From Podospora pseudoanserina (lineage: Eukaryota; Ascomycota; Sordariomycetes; Sordariales; Podosporaceae), in assembly GCF_035222485.1 (NCBI RefSeq), contig NC_085920.1, positions 8,542,001-8,606,000 on the forward strand: a DNA stretch of 64,000 nt. Reading direction: 5' to 3'. A program made the translations under genes and the position numbers. Of this stretch, positions 34,618-45,313 are shown piece by piece. Within the stretch, counting starts at the first letter, position 1. Each line of letters starts with the position of its first letter. The notes under the pieces are model-generated. The model was not told the DNA's origin. It worked only from the letters and a program-made list of their open reading frames with translations, and ran no database searches.

Positions 34618-35277
34618 TTAGGCACCGAGTTTTTCCGGGATCTCCTCCAGCTCCTCTGGGGTCTCTAGATCCAAGATCTTGGTGACTTCGCTCGTGTTTC
34701 GCATGAGCTCCTTGGCACCGGCGTACAGCATCCTCAGCTCGCTGTTGCATGTGGTGGGCATGTAGTAAATCATGACGTATGGTACGGATAATCTCCCGGA
34801 TGGCTGAATATGTATGGTTAGCATACCGGACATATGCTTGATGGAATCACAAGTATGTGGTGTTTGGAAGGCCCATACAAGAGTTAGAGGGTAGCTCAGG
34901 AGGATGAATCGGGGAGAGTGGTCAGGGAGGTCATCGGCGATTTCATCGAGGGATTTGTATACTGTGCCATCTTCATCTTGGCGAATCTCCTTGGTTTGTT
35001 TGTCGATGAAGTCTAATGTGCTCGGTCAGCAAAATTGCGTGGCACCGTGCGAGATCAGGGAAGATGTACATATCACGGCCTGAGGGTCATTGGAGCGTGA
35101 GGTGCTGAGGCGGAATTTGCGGAGATGCTGTTTTGTTGAGTCGGAGAAGGTGTAGAGTGAGGAAGACTGTGCTCATTTATGATAAGCTACGAACTGACGA
35201 CATATTTTACACAAAGCCATCATGAGGGCATGAGAGATAGGGGCCCGGATAGGTAATAGAGGAGGGGTAGGTACCAT
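34618..35277 (-). CDS. gmf1: Glia maturation factor (ADF-H actin-branch regulator)
   Basis: ADF-homology protein that binds the Arp2/3 complex and promotes debranching of actin at cortical patches. My model has four exons: 35277-35275, 35166-35070, 35012-34879 and 34803-34618. They sum to 139 aa, the usual GMF size. The first exon holds only the ATG, followed directly by a GTACCT donor; the next exon begins SSSLYTFSDSTK. Joints VIYFIDKQTKEI and SYPLTLPSGRLSVPYV match the family closely. Introns are 108, 57 and 75 nt, the last with a GCTAACC branch point. The C-terminal half (RLSVPYVMIYYMP, ELRMLYAGAKELMRNT) is clear GMF sequence. Exons 2-4 are secure; the ATG-only first exon is inferred. Confidence 0.85.
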
Positions 35278-35776
35278 CTTGCCGGTTTGGTTGAGCGTGT
35301 AGTAATGAGAAAGAAGCTGGGATCAGCAAGTGACTTATAAAAGACGCTTCCTGTGACCAAGGGCGACAGCAGTGGTGGTGAGAACGCGTGGGGTGCTCAA
35401 GGGAGGTTGAGTTGAGCCTCGGTGGAGCTCACATGCATGAGATACCAGTGCCCCGCACTACGGTCCGCACTCAGCTGCCGTAAGTAAGCCCCGCTTTATC
35501 GGGAATCAGTAAACCGCCAGTGGACGTCACTTGCAGGTTTGTAGCTGACTCCATCTTTCTTAACAGGGCATCACCCCAGAGAGCTTATCCAGTCTTGGAA
35601 TTGTGAACCTATTCCCGAGGTCATCCGTAATTGAGGTTCCGATCGTCTGTGCTGGTCAGACGTTCCAAAATCGGAAGCAATCCTCCCTGCTATTGGCCAC
35701 AGACAATCACCCACTCCGCGCGGTGTACCTTGCTCGCTTTACCAATTCACAATCTCTTGTCCTTGAACTAATCACC
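35278..35776. other. Divergent promoter region GMF / molybdopterin-domain gene
   Basis: 499 nt between two divergent starts. The downstream frame is open from about 35603 but has no ATG before 35777. Nothing else seen. Confidence 0.45.
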
Positions 35777-37095
35777 ATGTTCTCCCGTCTCAATCAAGTT
35801 GCAAGGCATCTTTTACGTCCAATGCCAAACTACGGTCATACATCTGCTGCTGCCTCGTCGGTATCGAAACGCAGTCTGTCCAACTACCGATATAGCAGTC
35901 TCGATGCTTCAGAACGCCAAAAGAAGAATATCGTCACAGGGGCATGTCTGATAATAGGGAATGAAATTTTGAATGGGAAGGTATTTGAACTAGTCGTTTA
36001 CTTCTTTGCATCTGTTCAGCACGCAGCGGCCGTCGGTAGCTGACATATTCGATATGTGTACAGACCAAGGAGGTAGGCTTCCCCAAACATGCTCATGCAT
36101 ATTTTCGAGACTAACCTCCATATTGACAGGCCAACTCACATTACCTTGCAAAATGGTGTTTCTCCCTAGGCATTGTATGTCGCCCATCTTCTCTACTGGA
36201 CCCATACTTACACCGTCATCTCAGAGCCTCCTGAGAATAGACATCATTCCTGACGTGGAGGACGATATTATTGAAGCGGTGAGACGACTGAGCCATAACT
36301 ATGATATTGTCGTCACCTCGGGCGGTATCGGCCCGACACACGATGACATAACCTACGAGTCCATCGCCAAGGCCTTTCACCTGCCCCTCGTGCTTCACGG
36401 AGAAGCTTACTCTCTCATGAAGAAAAAGACGGCCGAGCACAGGGATCCGGTACGGGCTGCCTTCAACTTTGACGTTCCGTCCAAAGAGCTTGATGGAAAA
36501 AAGAAAATGGTCTTGCTGCCTCATGACTCTAGTCGTCCAGTGGAGGATCAGGCGATTCTCGCCTGCCGAGACAAGTATTGGGTTCCTGTCTCAGTTGTCA
36601 ATGGAAATGTATACATCCTGCCAGGCATACCTGAACTCTGTACTCACCGCCCTGTCCTGTTTTCTCGACACTCATGTACTAACTAAAAGCACAGTTAAGC
36701 ACCTTTTGGACGGCCTTACACGGCATATCAAGCCTCGAGTGCAGAGCAATGGCAAGATCCGCGTGACCATCAAGACCCTCCAACCGGAGAGCCAAATGGC
36801 GGATTACCTGACTGGCCTTGCAAAGAGGATGGCGCCAAAGGATATAGATGTTGGAAGTTACCCCAAGTTTCAGGTTGAGAATACGGTTGTGCTTGTTGGC
36901 GAGTATGTGCAGCTCCCCTGTTGGCGGTTGTGAGAAGAACGGTACTGACAAGACAGCAGGGACCGAGCCGAGCTTGAGACAGTTATTCCCGAGATATTGG
37001 AGAATCTGGAAGGGACTCTGGTGAGCATCGAAATGCCCGAGAACCCCGATGAAGGAGAGAAGGAGGTTAAGGCTCCAGGTGGCGAAGAAAGCTGA
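35777..37095 (+). CDS. Molybdopterin-binding (MoaB/CinA-like) domain protein
   Basis: Protein with the MoCF-biosynthesis fold found in CinA, in the FAD hydrolase part of FAD synthases and in yeast YMR178W-type proteins. Six exons: 35777-35980, 36064-36072, 36130-36174, 36225-36639, 36695-36902 and 36960-37095, total 338 aa. The joints read LIIGNEILNGK-TKE-ANSHYLAKWCFSLGI-SLLRIDIIPD, so the 9-nt exon 2 supplies the expected Thr. The ligand-binding VVTSGGIGPTHDDIT motif is intact. The 40-residue N-terminus (Arg, Ser, Ala, no acids) looks like a mitochondrial presequence. Introns are 83, 57, 50, 55 and 57 nt with good branch points. A role in FAD or nucleotide hydrolysis is possible but not shown. 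Confidence 0.82.
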
Positions 37096-40000
37096 AAGTC
37101 CGATGTAAGTCACTGGTGTATTGGCCTATGGAGTTGGGTAGTTCATGGTACCTGTGGCAGGGCCAAGCCATGTATTTTCAAGTCTGGCCTCGAATGATTT
37201 GTACTCCAATGGAAAGAATCATGGTCTTGCGCCTCAAAGTTTCATTGCTTTCGAAGGGGTATGAGACAGCAGAAGAGCCTCAGAAAATCCAGGGCAGCTG
37301 TACAGTACCAACACTGGGCAACTGCGCGTGGCGTGCATCAAGAGGCAGCCAGGCTCATCGAAAAACGTGGGGTGACGAGCGGAAAGCGGAAAGGAGAAAT
37401 GAAAGGGGGGACGCCACTCAACCGAACCCCTTCCACACGCATTCTAGAAAAGTTCCAGAAGAATTTTTCACAGGCTACATTAGTACAACATGGGACGCTC
37501 CAAGCGAAATGTCATTGCGAAGCGATGCGTCTTTGCCCTAGAGCGGATCGGATCAGTTGTAACTAAACATTCGATATTGGTGGTTGCTTCGATCGGCCAG
37601 GAGTCCACCGAGGGCGTTCATGGATGCTTTACGTATCAAGCGGGCTATGAAGACAGAACCATGCGTACGGAGTAAGTAGCTGGCGCCTGGTAATGATGTT
37701 GAGATGAACTGCGGGTTGGCCAACAATTTCGGTGGTGAGGACCCACGCTGTGGACAGAAGAACTAGACACCAGAATATCAAAGGCTCAACACACCCCTCA
37801 ACTATCATGTAAAGTCTCTGGACAATCTTTAAATGCTGATTACTTTCTATTCAAAACATTTAAACTATCTTTGAAGTCTCATTACCTATCCAAATACCCA
37901 GAAACTATCTGTAAACGGTTTTATTATTCCCAGGAGCAGTCTCTAACTTTCTTGTCCACGGCGTGGGACCCTGACGATGTTGAACTTCTTGTCTCCACTG
38001 CCCCACCTACCTTATCTCGCTAGCTTGGGGCCTGGACCAGGGTTGGTTTTGGAGGGGTCAATATTCAAGGTAGATCCAGGTTCTGTTTGACCCAAGATGA
38101 CGAGAAGGTATACAAGTATCCTGGCTTTACACTCAAGAGAGTGTCCTACTGCCATCTGTATTTCTTCAGGGCCACTTGAATCAACTGCCTTTCGCGGGGT
38201 AGCTGCTCCGAGTCACTGGAACCGATGGCAGGTCGACCGATGAATGAACAGAACCCAAGAAACCTTCCCGAAGCGGTTATATAAAAATGTGGAGACTATC
38301 ACTTGAGACCACGCCCACCCACTTCCCGCCCCGTCCTGGTTCCAACCGGCGATCCATTTGCAGCATCAGAGACCCCAAATCTCTTTGATGGTTTTCGATT
38401 CTTGCCCAGCAAAGGCAGAGCTGCGGCACAGCGCAACGCAAGGGAATGTGATCACTGGTGCCGCCCACTGCAGGAGGCACAAGGCTGAAAGTCAAGCCAA
38501 GGTGCCTGCTGCAAGTTGGAGTTGCTTTGGAGGGGATTGGGACACGACGAGACACTGGTTACAATGTTATCCCAGGTTGTTTTGTGTCTAGCAAGCACAT
38601 CGCCCTAAGTAAACAGGCGATTCCATGAGCATCAAACTTTTCCGTCCATAGTCGCAGTCAAGTCGGACTCTGCAAATCCCACCGAAAATCAGTTGCCAGT
38701 GAGATTTGTAGTGTACATCGCTGAAAACGGCAGCAATTCCTGACTGACTAAGTTCGCGGGGTTGGGCCAGGGCCTGGGTTAATTTGCCAAATGTAGAAAA
38801 GAAGGGGGGTTGACGGGCCAAGGAGAACGATTCTCTGTCGGTGTGTGAACTGAGGGCGGGCAGATGGATGACTGAAGAGAAACATTTTGAACATACCATG
38901 TGGTAGGACAATCTTGACCTGACGGCCGGAAGAAACTCGAGTGGGCAAAAACCCAGGTTTTGCCAGCTTGTGGAACTAACTTCAAACACCACGTTGCGGC
39001 ACGTTGTTGACCTGCAGCCGCAGGAAGGATGGGAGCCGGCCAGAGCCTAACGAGACAGGACCGCTCACACAGTGCGTGTTGTTGTTGAGATGCACGCCGA
39101 AGCTCATCCGCCCTAGGAGATCACGAGGTTGACGGCTCTGGGCAGTCTGATTGAATGCAAGGGAAGAATACATCTTTACGGGGCTCAGCGACGTCTTCTA
39201 GAAACAACGTTGCAACCCACTTCCTGTGGCCACTTTGCAGGCTGGCATTCTCAACGACCCAGATGGAAATGCTGGGTATATTTTCGTTCCAGCTGTAAGA
39301 CATGAGGCAACAAGACTCACTGACTCTCGGGCTCTTTTCAGCCCTATATGCCTAGAGCTGGGGCTTTTGCTAGTACATAGATGTCAGTGACGAGAATGGC
39401 CATCCAACCACAGAGGCTTCCCTCCAATACTTGCCGTCTACGAGAAAAACTCAACACTAGCTAATCTCTACTGTACTGCGTCAAATTGTGCAGGGCTAGC
39501 CACTGGAAAATCGAGAGTTGTGACTCGCGAATCGGAACTGAGAATAAGCGGTTATCGACATGGTGTGCAACCATTCCTGGCTTTTTCAAACCTTTTGTGG
39601 GATGATGGTGAGGGGGAGACATCGTAAGTTGGCTCTTTGATTTCATATTTTGCCGTCAAGGAAGTTGCTTGCTAGAGGGCCAGGGGCGCTTATTCCTACC
39701 GCCGGTGTGGGACCGCAAATGGCGTCAACGTTCTCTACTTGTGTGATGCTAGTCTAAACTTCAGGGGCATTATTGCAAACAGAATCCATACTCACGATAG
39801 GAGATCTGCAATTGCTGGGAGTATTAGGTCAGACAAGCTTTTCTTCATACAATGTGAAGAGATCAAGACGAACTATATCATAGCGCTTGTCATCACAGTG
39901 TGTGAGGGCGGCCGATACTGGACGCAACAAGGCATGACCAATTTGAATCGTTCGCCCAAAAAGGACAAGGCGAGTTAACCGGGGCGGTCTTGGACTGTTC

Positions 40001-40728
40001 TGACCCTTGCACGGCACCATCGCTCAAGCACTCACTTCACCAATCAGAAGACGCGAACGCCTCCAGCCCATCCTATCAAGTCGCCCCCAGGGGAAGGCAC
40101 ACGGACCCTTCCTTTTTCTTTGATTCTCAGAGCGGTCCTTTGGTCCAGGCGCTGTTGCTTTTTCTTTTGTGCCCGCTCCATTGCCCGCCGTGCCTCTGCC
40201 TCTCTTCTTTTTACCTGGTTCCGAAAACCTGCTGAGGTTGCTTGTCCTTTATGATCTTGATTCAGCTACCCAAAATCTTAAAGATCACCTCAATACACGT
40301 TGAAAATCTCGTCGTCCGACAAAACAAACCGCCCGGCCACGCGCAGCGCAAAGCAGCTTGAGCCAACCGCTAACACCATAGCACCAGCCAGTAGCAACCC
40401 CAGGCCCCCATTGCCGATCCCCACTCCAGGGGCGCTCCCATTAATTCGCCGGGCACAACAGCAACTGTTTTCTCCAGCAGTGCTACATCTTTCAATCCAG
40501 TCCACCTCCTGGGATCCCCTTTCCAGCGCAAACCGCGAATATCCCACGACGGTCTGCTCGACTCCGTAGCCCGAGAAAGCAGCGCCCCGTAATTTCGACC
40601 CATTCTCTTGAGAGCTTCCGCCCCGGCATCTTTTTGAAAGCTCAATCCCCGACGCCCGTACCGCGTGATCCAGACCTCCTGTTATCGGTGTCGCTCCATC
40701 TTCTCTCCAGCACCCTCAGTCCACAGCA
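37096..40728. other. 3.6 kb intergenic stretch before RAS
   Basis: No supported gene. The last about 450 nt (pyrimidine-rich, no biased frame) are likely RAS 5' leader and promoter. Three short related segments (ACTATCATGTAAAGTCTC and kin) lie at 37800-37915. Confidence 0.5.
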
Positions 40729-41610
40729 ATGGCTTCCAAGGTTGGTTCTTTCAATTCTGTTGAGATAGCGAGCAGCGCGCTTCAACTGCGATGATCTTGT
40801 TTGGGTTGATAAATTGGTTGCTGACGTCGCGCTTTTGGTTGCTTAGTTTACTCGAGAGTACAAGCTCGTTGTGGTCGGCGGCGGCGGTGTCGGCAAGTCC
40901 TGCCTCACAATCCAGCTTATCCAATCGCACTTCGTCGACGAATATGATCCAACTATTGAGGGTGCGCATACTCATTTTATTTTTCCGCATCCAGTTGATG
41001 ATCGCGACCAGGTCGACTAACTGCGGCGTTGCAGATTCGTATCGCAAGCAGTGCATCGTTGATGATGAAGTCGCGCTGCTCGATGTCCTTGATACCGCTG
41101 GCCAGGAGGAGTACTCTGCGATGAGAGAGCAGTACATGCGTACCGGCGAAGGGTTCCTGCTCGTGTATTCCATCACATCCCGCGAAAGCTTCGAAGAGAT
41201 AAGAACCTTCCAGCAGCAGATCCTTCGCGTAAAGGACAAGGACATCTTTCCCATGGTTGTGGTAGGAAACAAGGTCGATTTGGCTAGTGAGCGCAAGGTG
41301 CCGCAAGAGGGTATGTTTGCAAGATTCATGTGTGGTGTTTGGATACATGTATTGACTTGCTTTCACAGAGGGCGAGGCTCTTGCTCGCGAGTTCCGTTGC
41401 AAGTTCCTCGAGACTTCAGCAAAGACCAACACAAACGTCGAGCAAGCTTTCTACGAGGTTGTTCGCGCCATCAGACGGTACAACCGTGAGATGCAAGGAG
41501 GCACAGCTTCGGGCAGCGGCCTCTCCCACAACAGTCAAGGTATGGGCAAGATTGATGTCGGTGAGGATGACGCCCAGGCGGGCTGCTGCGCCAAGTGCAT
41601 CCTCATGTGA
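40729..41610 (+). CDS. ras1: Ras GTPase
   Basis: Small GTPase that couples nutrient and growth signals to cAMP/MAPK pathways at the plasma membrane. Exons 40729-40740, 40847-40961, 41035-41310 and 41369-41610 give 214 aa. The first exon codes only MASK. P-loop is GGGGVGKS (15-22), so the human Gly12 equivalent is Gly17, wild type. The switch I effector YDPTIEDSYRK, switch [17 protein letters not shown] and ETSAK motifs are intact. The C-terminus GCCAKCILM has a CAAX box (Cys211) for farnesylation and two upstream Cys (207, 208) for palmitoylation. The first donor is the unusual GTTGGT. It fits the Ras1/RasA class rather than Rap/Krev, which lack the QYMRTGEGF segment. Confidence 0.95.
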
Positions 41611-42872
41611 ATGGGACGCCGCAGAAGACGGACACACTGCCGGTCTCTGGGGAGACCTTATATAACGGCTAATAATGCATCGGGGAATGGAGTTGGTGGG
41701 GCTTAAGGCAGATGCCATGGCCTTTCGGGACGGAATCTACACATTGGTGGACGGGTATCCAAGTCATAATGACTTTGATGATGCCCATTTTCGGCCATCC
41801 AGAGATGACATGCTTGATGTTGCTGATGTTGAAGGGGTGGGCGCAAAATCTCTTTTCGAACCCACATTGCGGTCTTCTTGTTGTTTTTGTTTTGGGAGTT
41901 ATTTGAACTAAACCTGGCGATCCTATTTGGGTTTTTATGCTCTCGGACACTTTTGTAATTCTTTCTTCTATCTTTCTTACATCTCATTTTTCATGCCAGC
42001 GGCGGTCAGTGGTCAAAATGGGTTATCTGTTTACCTTAGCGTGCAGGTAGTTTATGGTGAGAGAATGCGATGATGTTGTGTTGTTGCCACCGGATTACGC
42101 GCTCTTCAAGGCCCCAAGGCTGCACGTATCCATCGATCAACAGTGATCATTGTCGGCGCGAGGCGAGTTCGGTTCAGCTCCGGCCCTCCCTGCAGCACGG
42201 TACTGGGATTCTGATTGGTATTGTTTCCTTCGAGAGACCAAACCAGCTTGGCCTACCTTGAGCCTGAGTTGCTTCAGTCCTGGCATTACCGGCGTGTTGG
42301 TCCTCTCGCGATAGCTGGCAAGAAGATGGAGGGGAACTCTGTCTATTACACCGCATGAGGCCGTGATACGGTTCCTAGTGATCCATCTATCCTCGCGTGC
42401 GCCTTCTCCTCTCAATAGCTCGCAGAAGATTATAGCTAGGAATCGGATAAAGAATAAGATAAGGCGGAGGGGATAAGCCCACGCCGCATCTCCCTCTCAC
42501 GCACAGGTCTAAACTTACCAACCAATAATTGCATGGTACCGAACCACCATCGGCTTCCTTTTGGAGTTCCTTGGCTAGGGTAACTGCGATGCATATCTGA
42601 CCTTCATATGCCGAGCTGAGATCTGATATAAGAGCACCCAACACCAACCGTGCCTCTCTGCATTCCCAAATCCGGTGCCCACATGTGCCGAAGGACCGAC
42701 CGAGCGTAGCTTTTGCCATCATTTATCACCCACAAAAGTTCTCTCGGAGCTGGCTCATAAATGACAAGACATTAGCGGTTCTGGGTTAGGGTTATCCTCC
42801 CCAAGCAACCCCGAACCCCGTCGTCACCTCGCAAACACCTCTTCATTGCCCGATGTTTTTCTGAGGGCTACC
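41611..42872. other. Intergenic stretch downstream of RAS
   Basis: About 1.26 kb. Short frames only. It holds the RAS 3' end and the promoter of the next gene. Confidence 0.45.
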
Positions 42873-43484
42873 ATGGCCGTCGCAAAGCCAACAAACGCCC
42901 GGGTCTCCCAGGCAACCGACATCCTCCTCTCCCGGACCAAACCCACACTCGGACGCTACCGCGCCTACGTCCATGCGCGCAACCGTTTCTTCTCCGCCTT
43001 TCACCCCAAAGGCCGGTTCGTGAGGATCCCCACCCCCTCGGACAACCTCCTCTGCGGGCTGTACGCCATTGTCATTTCGTTTCAGCACCAGCACCCGGGT
43101 CTGACACCGGCCCCTACCTTGGAGCACTTGCTGTCTGTCTGTCGGGGTTGCGGTTTTGACAACGAGGGGAATCTCTCCGGGGATCAGCTCTCGCTTGTTT
43201 TTTCTGCCTGGGGGGACAAGACAGTTTTTGATGACGGTGGGGAGCCGAACAGGAGGAGGTGTCAGCTGGGGTATTTGAGTCGGTACAATGGGCCTGGGTG
43301 GGAGGACGAAGCAGAAAGGGGAGAGGATGTTCCAGTCATGATGGGGACTAGGGAGGTGGATACGGAAGAGGAAAAGGGGGATATTCTGAGGCTGTGGGTT
43401 TGGAATGATGGCGGCTGGGCTGGAGGTGGGATGGGGCATTGGGAGGGGATCAGGAGGGTAGGTGAGGAAGGGGATGATGTGTAG
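42873..43484 (+). CDS. Hypothetical protein, OTU-like protease fold candidate
   Basis: Intronless, 203 aa from the ATG at 42873. The segment PSDNLLCGLYAIVISFQHQ resembles an OTU active-site turn, with Asp57 four residues before Cys61. The segment after it (LTPAPTLEHLLSVC, GNLSGDQLSLVFSAWG) follows the order of helices in small fungal OTU-like proteins. GHWEGI near the C-terminus offers His189 as the partner, in the usual terminal position. If so it would be a deubiquitinase-like cysteine protease. The similarity is weak: the first glycine of DGxC is replaced (DNLLC), and no homology search was possible. A 198-codon antisense frame over the same bases looks like a shadow. Confidence 0.5.
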   Translation: MAVAKPTNARVSQATDILLSRTKPTLGRYRAYVHARNRFFSAFHPKGRFVRIPTPSDNLLCGLYAIVISFQHQHPGLTPAPTLEHLLSVCRGCGFDNEGNLSGDQLSLVFSAWGDKTVFDDGGEPNRRRCQLGYLSRYNGPGWEDEAERGEDVPVMMGTREVDTEEEKGDILRLWVWNDGGWAGGGMGHWEGIRRVGEEGDDV

Positions 43485-43849
43485 GTGTTTGGCATCTCGG
43501 TGCTCGCAAAGATATTCAGATGGGGATCACAATGAAGTTTTAGGGGATCTTTTGCACGTACGGTATGGTCTTCTCGTCCACTTCTGATGCGCAACAAGGT
43601 AAACAAACTCAACCACTGCAAAGACAGGTTATTTTGGTTTATGCTCTCGACGTCAGCTGGCAGATATGGACTGGGTATGAGGGTAACAATTCGGTAAATT
43701 CTACCTAGAAGCTCTATCTTGGTTTTATTGATATTCCACCAAAGTCCGCTGAATTGAGTGATAGTTGCCGCTGTTGCATATCGAATGTTTTTCATTCGCT
43801 CATAAGTTGGGTTTACTGAACTGTTTAGGTCAATAGAGGAACCGCCCTA

Positions 43850-44077
43850 TCAAAGCCCTTCTTGTGGTTGCAGAGGTACTTGTGACCCTCCTTGAGCTTG
43901 CACTTGGTTTCGAATGTGGTTCAAAACCAAGCCTGGAGACTGGCTCTTTTGTTGGAGTCGTCGCTCCCATAATAATGGCAGGGCATGTTGCTGGTGGTAG
44001 CCAAAGCCTGTTGCGTGATTTTGAGGCTGCTCTTGCTGCCAAATAAGACCTTGTACGCGATCTTGAAGCTGGTTTTG
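43850..44077 (-). other. In-frame Gln-rich continuation beyond the stop of the upstream unknown gene
   Basis: Directly after the TAA at 44080-44078 the same frame runs open for 75 codons to TGA at 43852-43850. It keeps the same Gln/Pro/His-rich character (QNQLQDRVQGLIWQQEQPQN). This suggests the stop arose from a CAA codon, or that stop readthrough occurs. No 3n-length intron from the nearby GTAACA donor removes the stop. Confidence 0.45.
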
Positions 44078-44710
44078 TTACAGGGGGGAATTTTGGGGTT
44101 GGCTTTGCTCCTGGTGTTGTGTATCACCCGCATCCTGCCTTACGGGCTGTGGTGTCGGTGCCATGCTATTCGTGTCCGTTTCGAACATTGTGAGAATAGT
44201 ATCAGGGTCTGACAAGTCTGACAACAGTTGCATACAAAACGAGATCCAGTCAGAAGCTTTGCTTGAACCTCCACTGTTGTTTTTAAGCAGAGGAATTGCC
44301 GCTCTCTCGATGAGCGCTTCAAAGTTCCAGCGATATCGAAGCGTACCTAACCGCTTCCATTGCTCTTTTGGGCAAATTCTTTTGGTCTTGTTGGACAGCT
44401 CAGCCGAATTTAAAAGTGTCCGCTCTACACCATCATTAGTGAGCTCGTATAGATAGGCTTCGTATGGCTGTATCCCCGACGTGCTGCGCTGTTCAGACTG
44501 CTGAATCTGAGATGCTGAGGTTAGAGCTGGAGCCGTGGGAGGATTGAATTCATATAACAGAAAGCACGGGTGTTGAAATGGTTCTGCTAAGGTGATGTAG
44601 AAGAGACTCTTGGGTTTGCTGGAGATGTCTAAGAGATCATCTACCTCCTCCTCTCGGGGCCCTGTGAGCCTGAGGACTTCGTCCCCTTGGTTCACCGCGG
44701 CACTGCCCAT
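44078..44710 (-). CDS. Hypothetical protein, possibly truncated
   Basis: Intronless, 210 aa. No domain recognised. The N-terminal half is soluble and mixed (RLTGPREEEVDDLLDI; SLFYITLAEPFQHPCFLLYEF), with a central helical part (EQWKRLGTLRYRWNFEALIERAAIPLL) and an acidic/Gln-rich tail. The tail ends in TQHQEQSQPQNSPL and the frame remains Gln-rich past the stop (see the entry at 43850-44077). It may be a nearly intact gene with a recent nonsense change, or a normal gene whose end falls here by chance. The function is unknown. Confidence 0.45.
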   Translation of the reverse strand: MGSAAVNQGDEVLRLTGPREEEVDDLLDISSKPKSLFYITLAEPFQHPCFLLYEFNPPTAPALTSASQIQQSEQRSTSGIQPYEAYLYELTNDGVERTLLNSAELSNKTKRICPKEQWKRLGTLRYRWNFEALIERAAIPLLKNNSGGSSKASDWISFCMQLLSDLSDPDTILTMFETDTNSMAPTPQPVRQDAGDTQHQEQSQPQNSPL

Positions 44711-45313
44711 TGATTGCCTCCACTCCCTCGAAGGATGCTTTTTGGTTGTGGGTGGAATAGTTGGCGGTGGCCTTTAGGAGCTGTTCCGCTGACGCGGCGT
44801 CAGGCTGGAGTTTGGGGTGGGACGTGGGCGTTGTTGAGTGAGCGGCAGTCTTTTTGGCTGGGTTTTGACGTTTATTCGCGGTTGTGGGAAATTAAGCTCG
44901 GCTCCGTAGGAATGGTAAGGTTCAGAATGAAAATCTATGAATGCAGTTTTATTGCGTAAAGGCCATGGGGTAATCAAGTGGGCTGGAGGCTGCTTGAGCT
45001 GTAGCCACAAAGGTGCTTCGTGACAAGTTCAGCTGTCATCTTTGGTGGAAGTGAGGCGCGAAGAAGGGTTTGGAACCAGATTGCGCCCCCGTCGTCATCC
45101 CAAAAATTATCTGGTCAGTGGTCTTTCCATGTTTCCTGTTGGCTCCTCCCATTTCACTCCTTTCCAATCTTCGTTCCTGCCATGCCCATATGACCTACTT
45201 CCAACTCGCCGCGTGTCTGTCGCTGCCTCCCCTTTCCTTCTATCCCCAACCCTGCCTTCCATGACATCAAACACCTCATCCCAGTATTTTCTCTGCTCAT
45301 GCTATACACAAAG
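44711..45313. other. Intergenic stretch between the unknown gene and the K+ channel
   Basis: 603 nt. Part is the TOK channel 3' region. No coding signal. Confidence 0.45.

Noticed and set aside
42843-43439. Minus-strand 198-codon frame over the OTU-like gene
   Set aside because: Its Pro-rich translation is the complement of a Gly/Glu-rich coding strand. The plus frame has the better start and a domain-like layout.
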